Origin: SVFI01 sp045588655
GTDB taxonomy: Bacteria; Bacillota; Clostridia; Lachnospirales; Lachnospiraceae
Length of the DNA: 64,000 bases
Assembly: GCA_045588655.1 (NCBI GenBank)
Contig: JAZNEP010000031.1
Location: 1-64,000 of the forward strand
Reading direction: 5' to 3'
The notes beneath the pieces were generated by a model, which saw only the letters and a list, made by a program, of their open reading frames with translations, had not been told where the DNA came from and did not search any database. Position 1 is the stretch's first letter. Each line of letters starts with the position of its first letter. The translations under genes were made by a program, and so were the position numbers. Positions 19,458-27,463 of the stretch are shown one piece after another.

Positions 19458-19601
19458 TTATTTCACGTTTTCGCAACTCTGATTTCCTACTGTACAAGAT
19501 GTCTTGCATGCTGACTGGCAAGATGTCTGGCACTCGCCACAACCGCCTTTTTTCATAGATTTTTTTAAATCTCTTGTGCTTAATGTTTTGATATGTTTCA
19601 T
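19458..19601 (-). CDS. scfA: SCIFF ranthipeptide precursor (six cysteines in forty-five)
   Basis: A 47-residue gene. The product starts MKHIKTLSTRDLKKSMKKGG and its C-terminal half holds six cysteines (residues 21, 24, 28, 32, 36, 43) with Thr residues at 26, 34 and 37 that are candidate thioether acceptors. The N-terminal MKHIKTL motif and the cysteine pattern are those of SCIFF peptides, which are nearly universal in Clostridia and modified by ScfB. The ATG at 19601 has GGAGG seven bases upstream. It has its own promoter and is followed by a hairpin before scfB. No dedicated protease or exporter gene is adjacent. Confidence 0.96.
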   Translation of the reverse strand: MKHIKTLSTRDLKKSMKKGGCGECQTSCQSACKTSCTVGNQSCENVK

Positions 19602-19635
19602 CACATTGCCTCCTTAATAAATTAAAACTATTGCT

Positions 19636-19664
19636 AGTATATCACACTTTTTTTCGCAAATAAA
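19636..19664 (-). promoter_or_regulatory. Promoter of scfA
   Basis: On the minus strand TATACT (19641-19636) preceded by TGA (extended -10) and, 17 bases further upstream, TTTATT. The predicted start near 19629 gives a leader of about 28 bases with a strong GGAGG. Confidence 0.5.
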
Positions 19665-19725
19665 GCATTTTTTGCAAAGACCAAAAAAAGTCACATTTTC
19701 AATACTGAGCGAAGTTTCGGTGTTG

Positions 19726-20082
19726 TCAGCTTACCATCCCACCAAGCATTCCGCTTGCCAGACAGAGGAACATCGTCATCAATGTACTCTGACCCATCTG
19801 ACCAAGTGACTGCTTCATGCAAAAAGACACTATAACAAGCACAATAAAATATGCTGCTCCAATCAAAAGCCCCCACAAATATTTCTGATGTCCGATTCTC
19901 TTTCCTGCTAAAAAACCGCTCATAAAAGTAGAAATGATGTAAATTGCAACCACCGCTGCTGTCACAATTTCTTCCGACAGATGAAATTTGTATAAAAGGA
20001 AGGCAAGCAACAAAAGCAATCCGACACTAAACACATAAGCTGCAAGCAACAATTTCAAAAACACACTAACGTATTTTTTCAT
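19726..20082 (-). CDS. Small four-helix membrane protein (TIGR04086-like)
   Basis: 118-residue protein with four predicted membrane helices (about 8-27, 38-58, 66-88 and 95-116) and almost no soluble part; glycines and the GFLAGKRIGHQKYLWGLLIG segment between helices 2 and 3 resemble the TIGR04086 family, which is typically found beside the SCIFF locus in Clostridia. Function unknown. It is the first minus-strand gene of the locus; scfA has its own promoter 62 bases downstream of this gene's stop. Confidence 0.75.
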   Translation of the reverse strand: MKKYVSVFLKLLLAAYVFSVGLLLLLAFLLYKFHLSEEIVTAAVVAIYIISTFMSGFLAGKRIGHQKYLWGLLIGAAYFIVLVIVSFCMKQSLGQMGQSTLMTMFLCLASGMLGGMVS

Positions 20083-20207
20083 TCTTTATTCCCAACGCCT
20101 GTTTCTTGGTTAATCTTATGTTTCAAGCGATTCACTTAGAACATTTCATTGCACCTTTTACTGTATTACCACATATACTGTTACAAAGTATTATCGGATG
20201 GGTAACA

Positions 20208-20747
20208 ATGACAACAATCGTACTTGATGCAGGACACGGTGGATATGACTTTGGAGCCGTCTTCAACGGTCGCCGAGAAAAAGACGATGTGCTCGCCCTC
20301 ACACTTGCTGTTGGGCAGATACTTTCTCAAAATCCCACACTAAATATCTTATACACAAGAGAAAGCGACATCTATGAATCACCTTCTCAAAAAGCAGCCG
20401 AAGCAAACAATAATGCCGCTGATCTGTTTATCTCTATTCATCGTAACTCAACTCCGGTACCGGAATCCTATTCCGGTGTGGAAACACTTGTTTATTCCGA
20501 CTCCGGTATCGCAGGTGTACTTGCAAGAAACATTGACCGCGAACTGGAAAACATCGGTCTAGCCAATCTAGGAATCACCGAGCGCACCAATCTGGCAGTT
20601 CTCAGTCGCACTAACATGCCTGCAGTTCTTCTCGAAATCGGTTACATGAACACCGCTCGCGACAATGTCTTTTTTGATGAAAATTTTAATGAAATTGCTC
20701 AAGCAATCGCCAACGGAATTGAAACTACTGTGTCAGATCTTTTATAA
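20208..20747 (+). CDS. N-acetylmuramoyl-L-alanine amidase (amidase_3 type), no signal peptide
   Basis: 179 residues consisting of one amidase_3 domain: MTTIVLDAGHGGYDFGA (zinc His), SIHRNS (second zinc His) and VLLEIGYMNT (catalytic Glu). The ATG at 20208 has GGATGGG upstream. A longer frame reaching 20106 would add a hydrophobic stretch but has no ribosome binding site, so as called the protein lacks an export signal. Convergent with tcdA, their 3' ends overlapping by 23 bases. Weak promoter candidate: TTGCAC at 20149 and TATACT at 20174 with a 19-base spacer. Confidence 0.85.
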   Translation: MTTIVLDAGHGGYDFGAVFNGRREKDDVLALTLAVGQILSQNPTLNILYTRESDIYESPSQKAAEANNNAADLFISIHRNSTPVPESYSGVETLVYSDSGIAGVLARNIDRELENIGLANLGITERTNLAVLSRTNMPAVLLEIGYMNTARDNVFFDENFNEIAQAIANGIETTVSDLL

Positions 20748-21435
20748 CCTCCGAAGCCACAATGAGTCCGGCAACAGAAGGAACAAACGCAACAGAACCC
20801 GGTGCCTTTTTCCGGGTTTCTTCTGCTGCAGGCGCATCAAAATACGGCGTTATGGCTTCTTCTTTGGAATATACCACTTTCACCTCGCTGATTCCCCTCT
20901 TTTTCAGTTCACGGCGCATCACCTTCGCCAAGGGGCAAACTGTCGTTTTGGAAATATCTGTGACCTCAAACCGTGTCGGATCTAACTTATTCCCTGCTCC
21001 CATCGCACTAATCACCGGTACACCTGCTTTTTTGGCTCTTTCTATAATCTCAATTTTGGCTGTCACTGTGTCAACTGCATCCACTACGTAGTCATACGAT
21101 TCAAAACAGAACTCTCCTGCATTTTCCGGCAAAAAAAAGCAGTCATGGATTTGTACTTTTGCCTCCGGATGTATGGATAAGATTCGCTCCTTCATGACCT
21201 GCGCTTTCTTTTCCCCTACCGTATCCATCGTTGCAATTATCTGCCGATTGATATTCGAAATACTGATGATATCATGATCAATCAAATCAAAAGATCCAAC
21301 ACCGGTACGTGCTAATGCCTCCACTGCATAACCACCCACACCGCCGACACCAAACACAGCAACTTTTTTTTCTTGTAATTTTTCTATCTGCTCCCCCCCA
21401 AGAAGCATGGCACTTCTTTCAAACATCTCCTTCAT
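20725..21435 (-). CDS. tcdA: tRNA threonylcarbamoyladenosine dehydratase TcdA (ThiF/E1-like)
   Basis: 236 residues: an E1-like nucleotide-binding fold with VFGVGGVGGYAVEALARTGV, the ATP-contacting Arg in SNINRQI, Asp in VVDAVDTVTAK, and a CPLAKVMRRELKKRG segment typical of TcdA (also called CsdL or YgdL). It converts t6A at tRNA position 37 to its cyclic form. The ATG at 21435 has AAGGAG upstream and lies within the end of the phosphopantetheinyl transferase gene (17-base overlap). Distal gene of the aspS unit. Confidence 0.88.
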   Translation of the reverse strand: MKEMFERSAMLLGGEQIEKLQEKKVAVFGVGGVGGYAVEALARTGVGSFDLIDHDIISISNINRQIIATMDTVGEKKAQVMKERILSIHPEAKVQIHDCFFLPENAGEFCFESYDYVVDAVDTVTAKIEIIERAKKAGVPVISAMGAGNKLDPTRFEVTDISKTTVCPLAKVMRRELKKRGISEVKVVYSKEEAITPYFDAPAAEETRKKAPGSVAFVPSVAGLIVASEVIKDLTQ

Positions 21436-22126
21436 AAAAAAGCTCTCCTTCATTTACCATAAAAACTTCGGAAACTGTCAACTCCAATTCTCCGTCATAA
21501 ACGGCAACCGCATAAGAATACTCCTGCCCGATTTCTCCTACCGTTACGCTTATACCTTCCTGTATATTATCTTTCTCCAAAATCTGTGCAATCCCTCGTC
21601 CCGTAAGCTTAGCTATTGCTTCCTTTTTCGTCCACACCGCCGCAAAAGCTTTCTCTGCACCGTTTTTTACAAACTGCTGTTCCGCATCTGTAAAATATCG
21701 CTTCACCAAACTTTCCCTAACCGGGACCATCTGTTGCAGATCCACGCCCATTTCCTGATCACCAATGGCACAAAGAACATATTGTCCCGAATGTGACAGA
21801 TTAAAACAAACCTCCGCACCCTCGTTTTTACAATCCAAAGCAAAGTGCGGTTTTCCACCTTTATCTATCACAATCTCCGGTAACTTAATATCGGTTTTAC
21901 AACCACCAAAAGAGTTAGCTAGCGCTAACTCTTTTGTTTTTTCTTTCATATACGTTTTATATGCATACACAAGCAACAAGCCTGCTGCAATACACCTTTC
22001 CTTATCCTCTTGCATTTTCAAAGCGTCCGCTTTCTGTTGTCTTGCTTTCGACGAGCGCTGATAGCAAAGTTTGAAACATTTTTCCTGTTTCAAAGGTGAC
22101 ACATCTACTGCAAAAAGCTGTACCAT
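21419..22126 (-). CDS. Sfp-type 4'-phosphopantetheinyl transferase
   Basis: 235 residues with the superfamily motifs FNLSHSGQYVLCAIGDQEMGVDLQ and FAAVWTKKEAIAKLTGRGI (Mg-binding Asp/Glu). It moves phosphopantetheine from CoA onto a carrier-protein serine. The length is that of the Sfp/Gsp group rather than the short AcpS, so it might serve peptide or polyketide carrier proteins as well as, or instead of, the fatty-acid carrier; no such synthase is in the window. ATG at 22126 with AGGAG upstream, 12 bases after aspS. Confidence 0.9.
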   Translation of the reverse strand: MVQLFAVDVSPLKQEKCFKLCYQRSSKARQQKADALKMQEDKERCIAAGLLLVYAYKTYMKEKTKELALANSFGGCKTDIKLPEIVIDKGGKPHFALDCKNEGAEVCFNLSHSGQYVLCAIGDQEMGVDLQQMVPVRESLVKRYFTDAEQQFVKNGAEKAFAAVWTKKEAIAKLTGRGIAQILEKDNIQEGISVTVGEIGQEYSYAVAVYDGELELTVSEVFMVNEGELFYEGDV

Positions 22127-22138
22127 CTCCAACTCCTC

Positions 22139-23944
22139 TTATTCTTTGTCTGCAGTCTCTTCCTGTTGTGTAATCGCAATACAAAGTTCTTCCAGCTGTT
22201 TCTCATCAACCACATTCGGTGCTTCTGACATCAGACAGGAGGCATCCTTTACTTTCGGGAATGCCATAACCTCACGGATGCTTTCTGCTTTTACAAGAAG
22301 CATCACCAGGCGGTCAAGACCATATGCAAGTCCCGCATGCGGTGGAACACCATATTTGAATGCAGAAAGAAGGAAGCCAAAACGATCCCATGCTTCTTCC
22401 TTTTGAATACCGATTACTTCAAACATTTTTTCCTGTACATCGTCCTGATGGATTCTGACAGAACCACCACCAAGTTCTACACCGTTAAGAACGATATCAT
22501 ACGCTTTTGCACGAACACGTCCCGGATCGGTATCGATATACTGCCAATCTTCTTCCATCGGCATTGTGAACGGATGGTGAACCGCAACAAAACGGTTGTC
22601 ATCCTCACTCCACTCAAGAAGCGGAAATTCCGTAATCCAAAGGAAATTAAATTTATTATCATCAATCAGTTCAAGCTTACGCGCCAAATCAAGACGAAGT
22701 GCCCCAAGTACATTCCATACAATCTTATTTGAATCCGCCGCAAACAAGAGAAGGTCTCCCGCTTCTCCACTCATGGCAGATACCAGATTTTTCAACTCAT
22801 CTTCTGTCATAAATTTCGCAAAGGATGATTTGTATGTGCCATCCGGAAGCACTGCAAGGTAAGCAAGTCCCTTCGCACCATTCCCTTTTGCTGCATCCAC
22901 AAGAGCATCAATTTTCTTACGTGGCATTTCTGCCTGTCCTTTTACGTTGATACCGCGCACGGAACCACCATTTTCAAGAGCACCTGTAAACACCGCAAAA
23001 CCACAGTTTTTTACAACCTCTGAAACGTCCACAAGCTCCATACCAAAACGTATATCCGGTTTATCGCTTCCGTAGCGATCCATTGCCTCCTGCCAAGGCA
23101 TTCTTGGAAGCGGAAGCTGTACATCAAGTCCAATGGCTTCTTTGCATACATGCTGAATGAGTCTCTCATTTACCTCGATTACATCCTCTTCATCCACGAA
23201 AGAAAGCTCCATATCAATCTGTGTAAACTCAGGCTGTCTGTCCGCACGAAGATCCTCGTCACGGAAACATTTCGCAATCTGGATATAGCGGTCATAACCG
23301 GAACACATCAAAAGCTGTTTGAACAGCTGCGGGGACTGCGGGAGCGCATAAAAATTCCCCGGATGCACACGGCTCGGCACAAGATAATCTCTTGCACCTT
23401 CCGGTGTTGATTTATTTAAAATCGGCGTCTCAATCTCTAAAAATCCTTCTTTTGCCATAAAAGCACGAACTTCCGTACAGATTTTACTACGAAGAATCAG
23501 GTTGCGCTGCAAATCCGGTCTTCTAAGATCCAAATATCTATATTTAAGTCGCATTTCCTCTTTTGTCTTGCTGTTCTCCTCAATTGGAAACGGCGGTGTC
23601 TCTGCCTCAGAAAGAATGCGAATCTGCTCTGCAATAATCTCAATATCACCGGTTGCAAGATTTTCATTGACTGCACCAGCTCTCTTTTCTACCTTACCAA
23701 CCACTGCAACTACAAATTCACTTCTTAATTTTTCTGCTTTTGCAAAGTTTTCGCTTCCACATTTATCTTCCTCAAAAATCAGCTGCAAAATACCGCTTCT
23801 GTCGCGAAGATCCACAAAGATAATTCCGCCTTTGTTTCTCTGTTTTGCAACCCATCCCATCACGGTAACCGTCTCTCCGATATTGGCTGAAGTCACTTCG
23901 GTACATCTATGGGTTCTTTTTAATCCCTGCATTGATTCTGCCAT
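22139..23944 (-). CDS. aspS: Aspartyl-tRNA synthetase
   Basis: 601-residue class II synthetase of the bacterial type: N-terminal OB-fold anticodon domain (TVMGWVAKQRNKGGIIFVDLRDRSG), motif 2 FRDEDLRADRQPEFTQID, a GAD insertion domain in the middle and motif 3 GLAYGLDRLVMLL. The ATG at 23944 has AGGAGG upstream; 17 bases downstream of hisS. The hisS-aspS pair is conserved in Firmicutes. The sequence does not show whether it charges only tRNA-Asp or also tRNA-Asn. Confidence 0.97.
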   Translation of the reverse strand: MAESMQGLKRTHRCTEVTSANIGETVTVMGWVAKQRNKGGIIFVDLRDRSGILQLIFEEDKCGSENFAKAEKLRSEFVVAVVGKVEKRAGAVNENLATGDIEIIAEQIRILSEAETPPFPIEENSKTKEEMRLKYRYLDLRRPDLQRNLILRSKICTEVRAFMAKEGFLEIETPILNKSTPEGARDYLVPSRVHPGNFYALPQSPQLFKQLLMCSGYDRYIQIAKCFRDEDLRADRQPEFTQIDMELSFVDEEDVIEVNERLIQHVCKEAIGLDVQLPLPRMPWQEAMDRYGSDKPDIRFGMELVDVSEVVKNCGFAVFTGALENGGSVRGINVKGQAEMPRKKIDALVDAAKGNGAKGLAYLAVLPDGTYKSSFAKFMTEDELKNLVSAMSGEAGDLLLFAADSNKIVWNVLGALRLDLARKLELIDDNKFNFLWITEFPLLEWSEDDNRFVAVHHPFTMPMEEDWQYIDTDPGRVRAKAYDIVLNGVELGGGSVRIHQDDVQEKMFEVIGIQKEEAWDRFGFLLSAFKYGVPPHAGLAYGLDRLVMLLVKAESIREVMAFPKVKDASCLMSEAPNVVDEKQLEELCIAITQQEETADKE

Positions 23945-23961
23945 TTTTTCATCCTCCTATC

Positions 23962-25224
23962 CTAATTTTTCAAAGCCTCTCTATAGAAATCCTTGAACTG
24001 GGTATAACCTTCTTTGATAAGCTGTTCCTTCTGGAACTTTTTATTTTTGTTCATGCGCACAAGCAATACCTGCTGCCCTTGCGCTCTCAACTCCTGCGCC
24101 TCTTTGATTACTTCTGATAGTCGCTGAGAAGAAAGACCTTTTTCTACAAGGAACGCAACTTTTTCTTTTTCCGTCGGAACTTTGAATCCCTGATCCATCA
24201 AAATTGTGATGATACGCTCAAATCCGATAGAAAAACCACACGCCGGCGTATCTTTGCCTGTAAACTTTCCAACCATCTTATCATATCTTCCGCCGCCGGC
24301 TATACTACTGCCAAAGTCAGACATTTCAATTTCAAAAATGGTTCCTGTGTAGTAAGACATACCACGCACAAGTGTCGGATCAAATACAATTTCAAACGAA
24401 TCTGTTACAGCGGATGAAACACTGTCTTTGATTTCAGCAAGGCTCTCAGCCACGCCTTCCTCTAAATAGTCCCCAAGGTTCTGCGCTAAATATACAATCG
24501 CGTCATCTGCTGCCTGCATTCCGTCAAAGAGTGCAATATACTTGTCCACTGCCTCCGCCGCAAATCCATTGCGCAGCAAATCTTCCTTGACACCATCTAT
24601 ACCAATTTTGTCCATTTTATCAAGGATAATAAACACAAGATCAAACTGCTCCTCTTCAAATCCCGAATATGCAGCCATAGCTTTCAAAATACGACGCTCA
24701 TTTAAGCGTACTTTAAAATTGGAGAAACCAAGCTTCGCAAGCGTTGTGGTGGTTGCAAGAATCAACTCAATCTCTGCCAGATTGCTCGGCTCACCTAAAA
24801 TATCAATATCACACTGAACGAACTGACGGAAACGTCCTTTCTGCGGTCTGTCAGCTCTCCACACACTACCAATCTGCAGTGCTTTGAACGGATTTGGAAG
24901 CTCATTGGCATGATTGGCATAATAACGAGAAAGCGGAAGGGTCAAATCATAACGAAGACCACTGTCCACAAGATCATTTTCCGTTTCTGCTGTCTCTAAA
25001 TTCAGTTTTTCACCACGCTTTAAAATCTTAAAAATCAGTTTTTCATTTTCGCCCCCCTGCTTTGAGCATAGATTATCAATCGTCTCCACACACGGGGTAT
25101 CAATTGGCGTAAAACCAAATTTACGATAATTTTCTTTAATCACAGCCATGACATAATCACGAATCTGCATCTCCTCCGGAAGAATATCTTTCATTCCGGT
25201 AACCGGTTTCTTATTCAGTGCCAT
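23962..25224 (-). CDS. hisS: Histidyl-tRNA synthetase
   Basis: 420-residue class II synthetase. Motif 2 region WRADRPQKGRFRQFVQCD, the histidine-binding LVRGMSYYTGTIFEIEM, and motif 3 GFSIGFERIITIL are present, followed by the C-terminal anticodon-binding domain. The N-terminus MALNKKPVTGMKDILPEEM is typical. It is about 90 bases downstream of hemZ; no T-box leader is seen in that gap. Confidence 0.97.
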   Translation of the reverse strand: MALNKKPVTGMKDILPEEMQIRDYVMAVIKENYRKFGFTPIDTPCVETIDNLCSKQGGENEKLIFKILKRGEKLNLETAETENDLVDSGLRYDLTLPLSRYYANHANELPNPFKALQIGSVWRADRPQKGRFRQFVQCDIDILGEPSNLAEIELILATTTTLAKLGFSNFKVRLNERRILKAMAAYSGFEEEQFDLVFIILDKMDKIGIDGVKEDLLRNGFAAEAVDKYIALFDGMQAADDAIVYLAQNLGDYLEEGVAESLAEIKDSVSSAVTDSFEIVFDPTLVRGMSYYTGTIFEIEMSDFGSSIAGGGRYDKMVGKFTGKDTPACGFSIGFERIITILMDQGFKVPTEKEKVAFLVEKGLSSQRLSEVIKEAQELRAQGQQVLLVRMNKNKKFQKEQLIKEGYTQFKDFYREALKN

Positions 25225-25313
25225 ATTTCCTCTACCTTTTCTTTCTTTTTTCTATCGTTTCTTTCACTTTGCCAATTTTACTACGTTTTCGAACATATCA
25301 CAAGAATATCTTT

Positions 25314-26759
25314 CTATTTTTCACGAAACAGCTCTCTTTTTCGCTGTAGCATTTCCGGAAGCTTTTCTATATACAAGGCAACATCCTTTACATTGTCACA
25401 TCTCTCGATTCTTCCATCCGGGAATACCCGCTTCGTTATGCTACCCGCTCCAAGCGCCACAATGGTCTGTACTTCTTCCATGATGAGAATGTTATAAATT
25501 CCTGCTTTTCCTTCCACTGCATAGCCGACATTTTCAAAATTGCCTGACATATTTTTCTGACGGTATAAATAATACGGAACCATTCCCATTTGCGCCGCAC
25601 CTGCGCTTGCAATTTGCATAGTCGCATCGGTATTTACCAGCATATCCATACCTTTTTCTTCAATATACTGACGCAGCTTTGACGCTCTCTTAATTGCAAG
25701 AGAATGTACTGTCAGGCTATCCGGACAAAGCTCTGTGATCTTATCTATCGTCGCCTGCACATCTTCTTCTTTTTCTCCCGGAAGTCCTAAAATAATATCC
25801 ATGTTGACATTATCAAATCCACAGTCGCGCGCCATCAAAAAGGCGTCGATTGTCTGCGCCGCCGTAGCCGCCCGGCCGATATTTTTAAGTGTCTCTTCTT
25901 TCATCGTCTGGGGATTTACGGAAATCCGGCTAACACCATGCTGATAAAGCACTTGTAATTTTTCTTTTGTAATGCTGTCCGCACGTCCTGCTTCAACTGT
26001 AAATTCCTGTACCGTCGAAAAATCAAATATTTCTTTTAGGTTCCGAATCACACGATCCAGCTGATTAGCCGAAAGCGTCGTAGGAGTCCCTCCTCCGATG
26101 TAGACCGTATCGAGTATTTTCCCTTTGCAAATATCTGCAGTTTCTTTCATTTCCGCAATTAAGCAGTCAATATATTCTTCTACCCGATTTCTATATGCGC
26201 CAATCGGATAGGACGTAAACGAGCAATACAAGCACGTAGACGGACAAAATGGAATTCCGATATAAAGACTATAACCATCCTTATAATGTAATGCAGAAAG
26301 AATCCTTTTCTCACGCTCCGCAATCTCATATGCAAGCTCAGTTTTTGCTCGGCTTACCAAGTGTTCTTCCATAAATACGCGGAAGATTTCCTCTTTGCTT
26401 TTTCCTTCCTCTATCATTCCCATCGCAATCTTGGTCGGCCGAATTCCTGTAAGGTTGCCCCATGGCAACACCTTCCCTGATTCCTTGGATAGACACTGAT
26501 AAAAAAAGCGTTTAAACTCATTTTTTCTGCCTTTTTCCTCTTCCTGCCAGTCATACTGATAGGTTTCACCTTGGGCAAAACACACCAAAACACACTCTTG
26601 TCCACAGATCACGTCAATCTTTGGCTTATCTACCTCCGCATCCAGCAGCTCCAGCCGATCCGGCGTAACTACTTTTACTGTTTCTTCCGGATAAAAAGCC
26701 TTCACAAGCGAATGAATATCATATTCCCATTTGGGCTGATTTATTTTAACAAATAACAT
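25314..26759 (-). CDS. hemZ: Coproporphyrinogen dehydrogenase-like radical SAM protein HemZ
   Basis: 481 residues: an N-terminal region of about 160 residues specific to HemZ, then a HemN-like radical SAM core with IPFCPSTCLYCSF, GGGTPTTLS and NMDIILGLPGE. HemZ is annotated as an oxygen-independent coproporphyrinogen III oxidase, but that activity is uncertain in organisms without full haem synthesis, and no other haem gene is in this window. The context (yqgX upstream, hisS downstream) is the conserved Clostridial arrangement. Confidence 0.9.
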   Translation of the reverse strand: MLFVKINQPKWEYDIHSLVKAFYPEETVKVVTPDRLELLDAEVDKPKIDVICGQECVLVCFAQGETYQYDWQEEEKGRKNEFKRFFYQCLSKESGKVLPWGNLTGIRPTKIAMGMIEEGKSKEEIFRVFMEEHLVSRAKTELAYEIAEREKRILSALHYKDGYSLYIGIPFCPSTCLYCSFTSYPIGAYRNRVEEYIDCLIAEMKETADICKGKILDTVYIGGGTPTTLSANQLDRVIRNLKEIFDFSTVQEFTVEAGRADSITKEKLQVLYQHGVSRISVNPQTMKEETLKNIGRAATAAQTIDAFLMARDCGFDNVNMDIILGLPGEKEEDVQATIDKITELCPDSLTVHSLAIKRASKLRQYIEEKGMDMLVNTDATMQIASAGAAQMGMVPYYLYRQKNMSGNFENVGYAVEGKAGIYNILIMEEVQTIVALGAGSITKRVFPDGRIERCDNVKDVALYIEKLPEMLQRKRELFREK

Positions 26760-26793
26760 ACTTTACTCCCCACTACGCATATTTCACGTAGCT

Positions 26794-27417
26794 TTACTGT
26801 ACAAACGGATTGTACTTCTTTTCATAGGCTATAGTTGTCTCATCACCATGCCCCGGATACACTTTTACATCATCCGGCAAAACGAACAGTTTCTCTTTAA
26901 TTGAACGAACAATCGCGGACGAACTTCCTGTCGGGAAATCGGTTCTTCCTGTCGATTCTAAAAACAGCGTATCACCACTGACAAGGATTTTATCCTCTTC
27001 AAAATAGAAACAACAGCTACCGATCGTATGTCCCGGCGTTGCAATGACTTTTGCCGTCATACCTGCAACCTCTACTTCTTCTCCATCCTTTATATAGATA
27101 TCCGGCTTTATCGTTATACTCTGTCCGAAATATCCGGATAAGTTCTTATTCGGATTTTCACACAGCTCTTTTTCTGCTTCAAAGGCATAAATCGGAGCAC
27201 CGCTTAGCTCCTTCAACTTTTGAGCCCCGCACATATGATCATGATGTGCATGCGTAAGGAAAATAGCTGCCACTGTAAATCCAAGCTCACCTAGTTTATT
27301 GTAAATCCAATCACCATTTGTCGCCGGATCCACAAAAATCACTTCCTTTTTGCCTTCCTCATATAACAGATAACAATTGGTCTGAAGTTGTCCTAATACC
27401 ATTCTTCCTATTTTCAT
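26794..27417 (-). CDS. MBL-fold metallo-hydrolase (YqgX / glyoxalase II-like)
   Basis: 207-residue metallo-beta-lactamase fold protein with the binuclear-metal motif THAHHDHMCG, downstream His in TPGHTIGSCCF, SGDTLFLESTGR and YPGHGDETT. The family includes glyoxalase II-like thioester hydrolases (YcbL, YqgX); the true substrate is not known. It starts 33 bases after the relA stop, with a strong hairpin covering that stop. Confidence 0.88.
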   Translation of the reverse strand: MKIGRMVLGQLQTNCYLLYEEGKKEVIFVDPATNGDWIYNKLGELGFTVAAIFLTHAHHDHMCGAQKLKELSGAPIYAFEAEKELCENPNKNLSGYFGQSITIKPDIYIKDGEEVEVAGMTAKVIATPGHTIGSCCFYFEEDKILVSGDTLFLESTGRTDFPTGSSSAIVRSIKEKLFVLPDDVKVYPGHGDETTIAYEKKYNPFVQ

Positions 27418-27434
27418 TTTTTCTCCATTCCCGA

Positions 27435-27463
27435 AACAACGGGGTGAGATTCACCCCGTTGTT
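27435..27463 (-). other. Hairpin across the relA stop codon
   Basis: A perfect 13-bp stem (27435-27447 with 27451-27463) with a three-base loop. The relA TGA (27453-27451) is inside one arm. On the minus strand the stem is followed by TCGGGAATGG, not a T-run, so it is probably not a full terminator; it may slow read-through or protect the relA end from 3' exonucleases. Confidence 0.75.

Noticed and set aside
25225..25313. Possible T-box or riboswitch before hisS
   Set aside because: Only 89 bases, no conserved T-box element or stable hairpin is seen.
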